Below, piece by piece: positions 7,721 through 8,723 of a stretch of DNA of 8,723 nt. A model generated the notes under the pieces. That model saw only the letters and a program-made list of their open reading frames with translations. It did not search any database and was not told where the DNA came from. Both the position numbers and the translations under genes were made by a program. The stretch comes from Thermomicrobiaceae bacterium (GTDB taxonomy: Bacteria > Chloroflexota > Chloroflexia > Thermomicrobiales > Thermomicrobiaceae): assembly GCA_007124395.1 (NCBI GenBank), contig SLFF01000501.1, positions 1-8,723 of the forward strand, in the 5' to 3' direction. Position 1 is the first letter of the stretch; each line of letters begins with the position of its first letter.

Positions 7721-8587
7721 TTAGTCCACCGGCACGGCGACCACCACAATACGGTGATCATTGATGCCATATGGCCAGCAGGTAATCAGCGTCAGTCGTT
7801 CCTCTGGCATATCTGCCATGAACCGACCGGTTTCGAGTCGCTCTTCGAGCGATGCCCCGATCTCACGACGCATATGGATCTCTTCGATAACGTACTTCTG
7901 TTCGCCTTCTTCGGTCTCGATGATTACTTCCTGCCCGTGCTCGGCAAATTCGAGCGTTCGGAAGACTTCGCCTTCGAAATCGTTGTGACCGGTTACGACG
8001 ATGTTCCCATTCTCACCGGGTCGTGCAGAGGTCTTGTGGTGTCCAGCTGCGTATGAAGCAACCTGCCACTCCCGGACTCGCTGGCCCTCGACTTCAATGA
8101 TGTCGTATCCCACCTGATGGATCTCAGCATCGATTTCCAGGTCTGGTACGCGGATTTGAGTCGGCTTCGGAGCCCGTTGCTCTTCCGCGTCATCTTGCTC
8201 GTACTGGCTGCTGGAGTTCAGGTCTTCGAGTTTCGAGGCGCGGTCGGAGTCGTGGGCGTCGGAAACCAGTTCAACCGGATTGGGGGCATCGTTGCGATCA
8301 TCATCCGAGCCATCGAGCTCGGCAATTACCGGCAGGGGGGGTGCACCGCTCCCGCTACCACCTTCGGCTTCGTCATCGTCTTGCTCGTCGCCGGTGGTAG
8401 CGACCGATGCCAGGCGGTCACGCATATCTGCTTCCTGCATCGCACGTGACGCAGGAATAGCGATAGCAGAGCCGAACATGAGGATGGAAAAGAGAATCAT
8501 CAGGCCACTCAACGGAACCGCTGCTCGTCTTGGTGGCCGGGCGTAATCAAGATTCGATCTGTCGAGCCTGCCGGTTGTTGTTGCCAC
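7721..8587 (-). CDS. Membrane-anchored sortase (class D/E/F-like transpeptidase)
   Basis: Sortases cleave a C-terminal sorting signal on exported proteins and attach them to the cell wall or to each other. The 288-residue protein has a short basic N-terminus, one membrane helix at about 24-44 with the C-terminus outside, and an unusually long, very acidic, Ser/Gly-rich linker at about 48-140. The sortase barrel spans 144-288. The catalytic triad is visible: H201 in VVTGHND, C270 in TLITCWPY and R279 in NDHRIVV, so it should be active. The start is GTG at 8585-8587, with GGGGAG (8597-8602) 9 bases upstream. No protein with an LPxTG-like tail is encoded in the window, so it is not a dedicated sortase-substrate pair here. 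The kinase gene lies 161 bases downstream beyond a terminator. The subclass is uncertain; sortase identity is secure. Confidence 0.92.
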   Translation of the reverse strand: MATTTGRLDRSNLDYARPPRRAAVPLSGLMILFSILMFGSAIAIPASRAMQEADMRDRLASVATTGDEQDDDEAEGGSGSGAPPLPVIAELDGSDDDRNDAPNPVELVSDAHDSDRASKLEDLNSSSQYEQDDAEEQRAPKPTQIRVPDLEIDAEIHQVGYDIIEVEGQRVREWQVASYAAGHHKTSARPGENGNIVVTGHNDFEGEVFRTLEFAEHGQEVIIETEEGEQKYVIEEIHMRREIGASLEERLETGRFMADMPEERLTLITCWPYGINDHRIVVVAVPVD

Positions 8588-8723
8588 GATGAAAGTCTCC
8601 CCGGTACCAGATCCTGCAGTATACTCCGGCCAATTCTACCCGCTTGCTGACTTATGCGCACCCGGTAACAGGGGTGAATTTTCCTGAAATCTAGCTTAAA
8701 GCAGGCGAGGGTTGGATCCTGCG
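8588..8723 (-). promoter_or_regulatory. Sortase 5' region with possible -10 boxes
   Basis: This 136-base end segment shows no gene. On the minus strand it holds the sortase ribosome site GGGGAG (8597-8602) and two -10-like hexamers, TATACT (8618-8623) and TAGAAT (8633-8638). Neither has a convincing -35 box, so the promoter assignment is weak. Confidence 0.3.

Overview
The window carries ordinary bacterial genes of moderately high GC content, with frequent GTG starts behind clear Shine-Dalgarno sequences. It holds five complete genes and one truncated gene. Membrane-anchored FtsH, a transmembrane Ser/Thr kinase and a class D/E/F-like sortase, together with a Thermus-type single-zinc-knuckle methionyl-tRNA synthetase, suggest a Gram-positive-like (monoderm) lineage. 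My best guess is a Chloroflexota bacterium, perhaps Thermomicrobia-like. That placement is inference from protein style; there is no rRNA here to confirm it.

Layout: (1) 1-710, minus strand: the 5' two-fifths or so of metG, running off the left edge. (2) 711-1325: a 615-base divergent intergenic region with no convincing gene but several strong inverted repeats, including a 28-base dyad at 1063-1090, and a candidate promoter for the next gene. (3) 1326-5721, plus strand: ftsH, then fabD and fabF. The last two are 33 bases apart and almost certainly co-transcribed. (4) 5754-5778: a GC-rich hairpin that can act as a terminator on both strands between the convergent fabF and kinase genes. (5) 5808-7559, minus strand: a receptor-like Ser/Thr protein kinase with one membrane helix, a Pro/Thr-rich linker and an unrecognised exported C-terminal domain. 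(6) 7721-8587, minus strand: a membrane-anchored sortase with a long acidic linker, separated from the kinase gene by a hairpin terminator. (7) 8588-8723: the sortase 5' region.

Functionally, fabD loads malonyl groups onto acyl carrier protein and fabF uses malonyl-ACP to elongate acyl chains, so the pair supplies membrane lipid synthesis. The adjacent ftsH is the membrane-quality-control protease; in E. coli FtsH also controls envelope lipid synthesis. The kinase and sortase are envelope proteins facing the outside. The right two-thirds of the window is therefore envelope-themed, although no shared regulation is proven.

I do not see a new defence system, mobile element, CRISPR array, tRNA or rRNA. 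The points most worth checking are the kinase's exported domain and the cluster of dyads between metG and ftsH.
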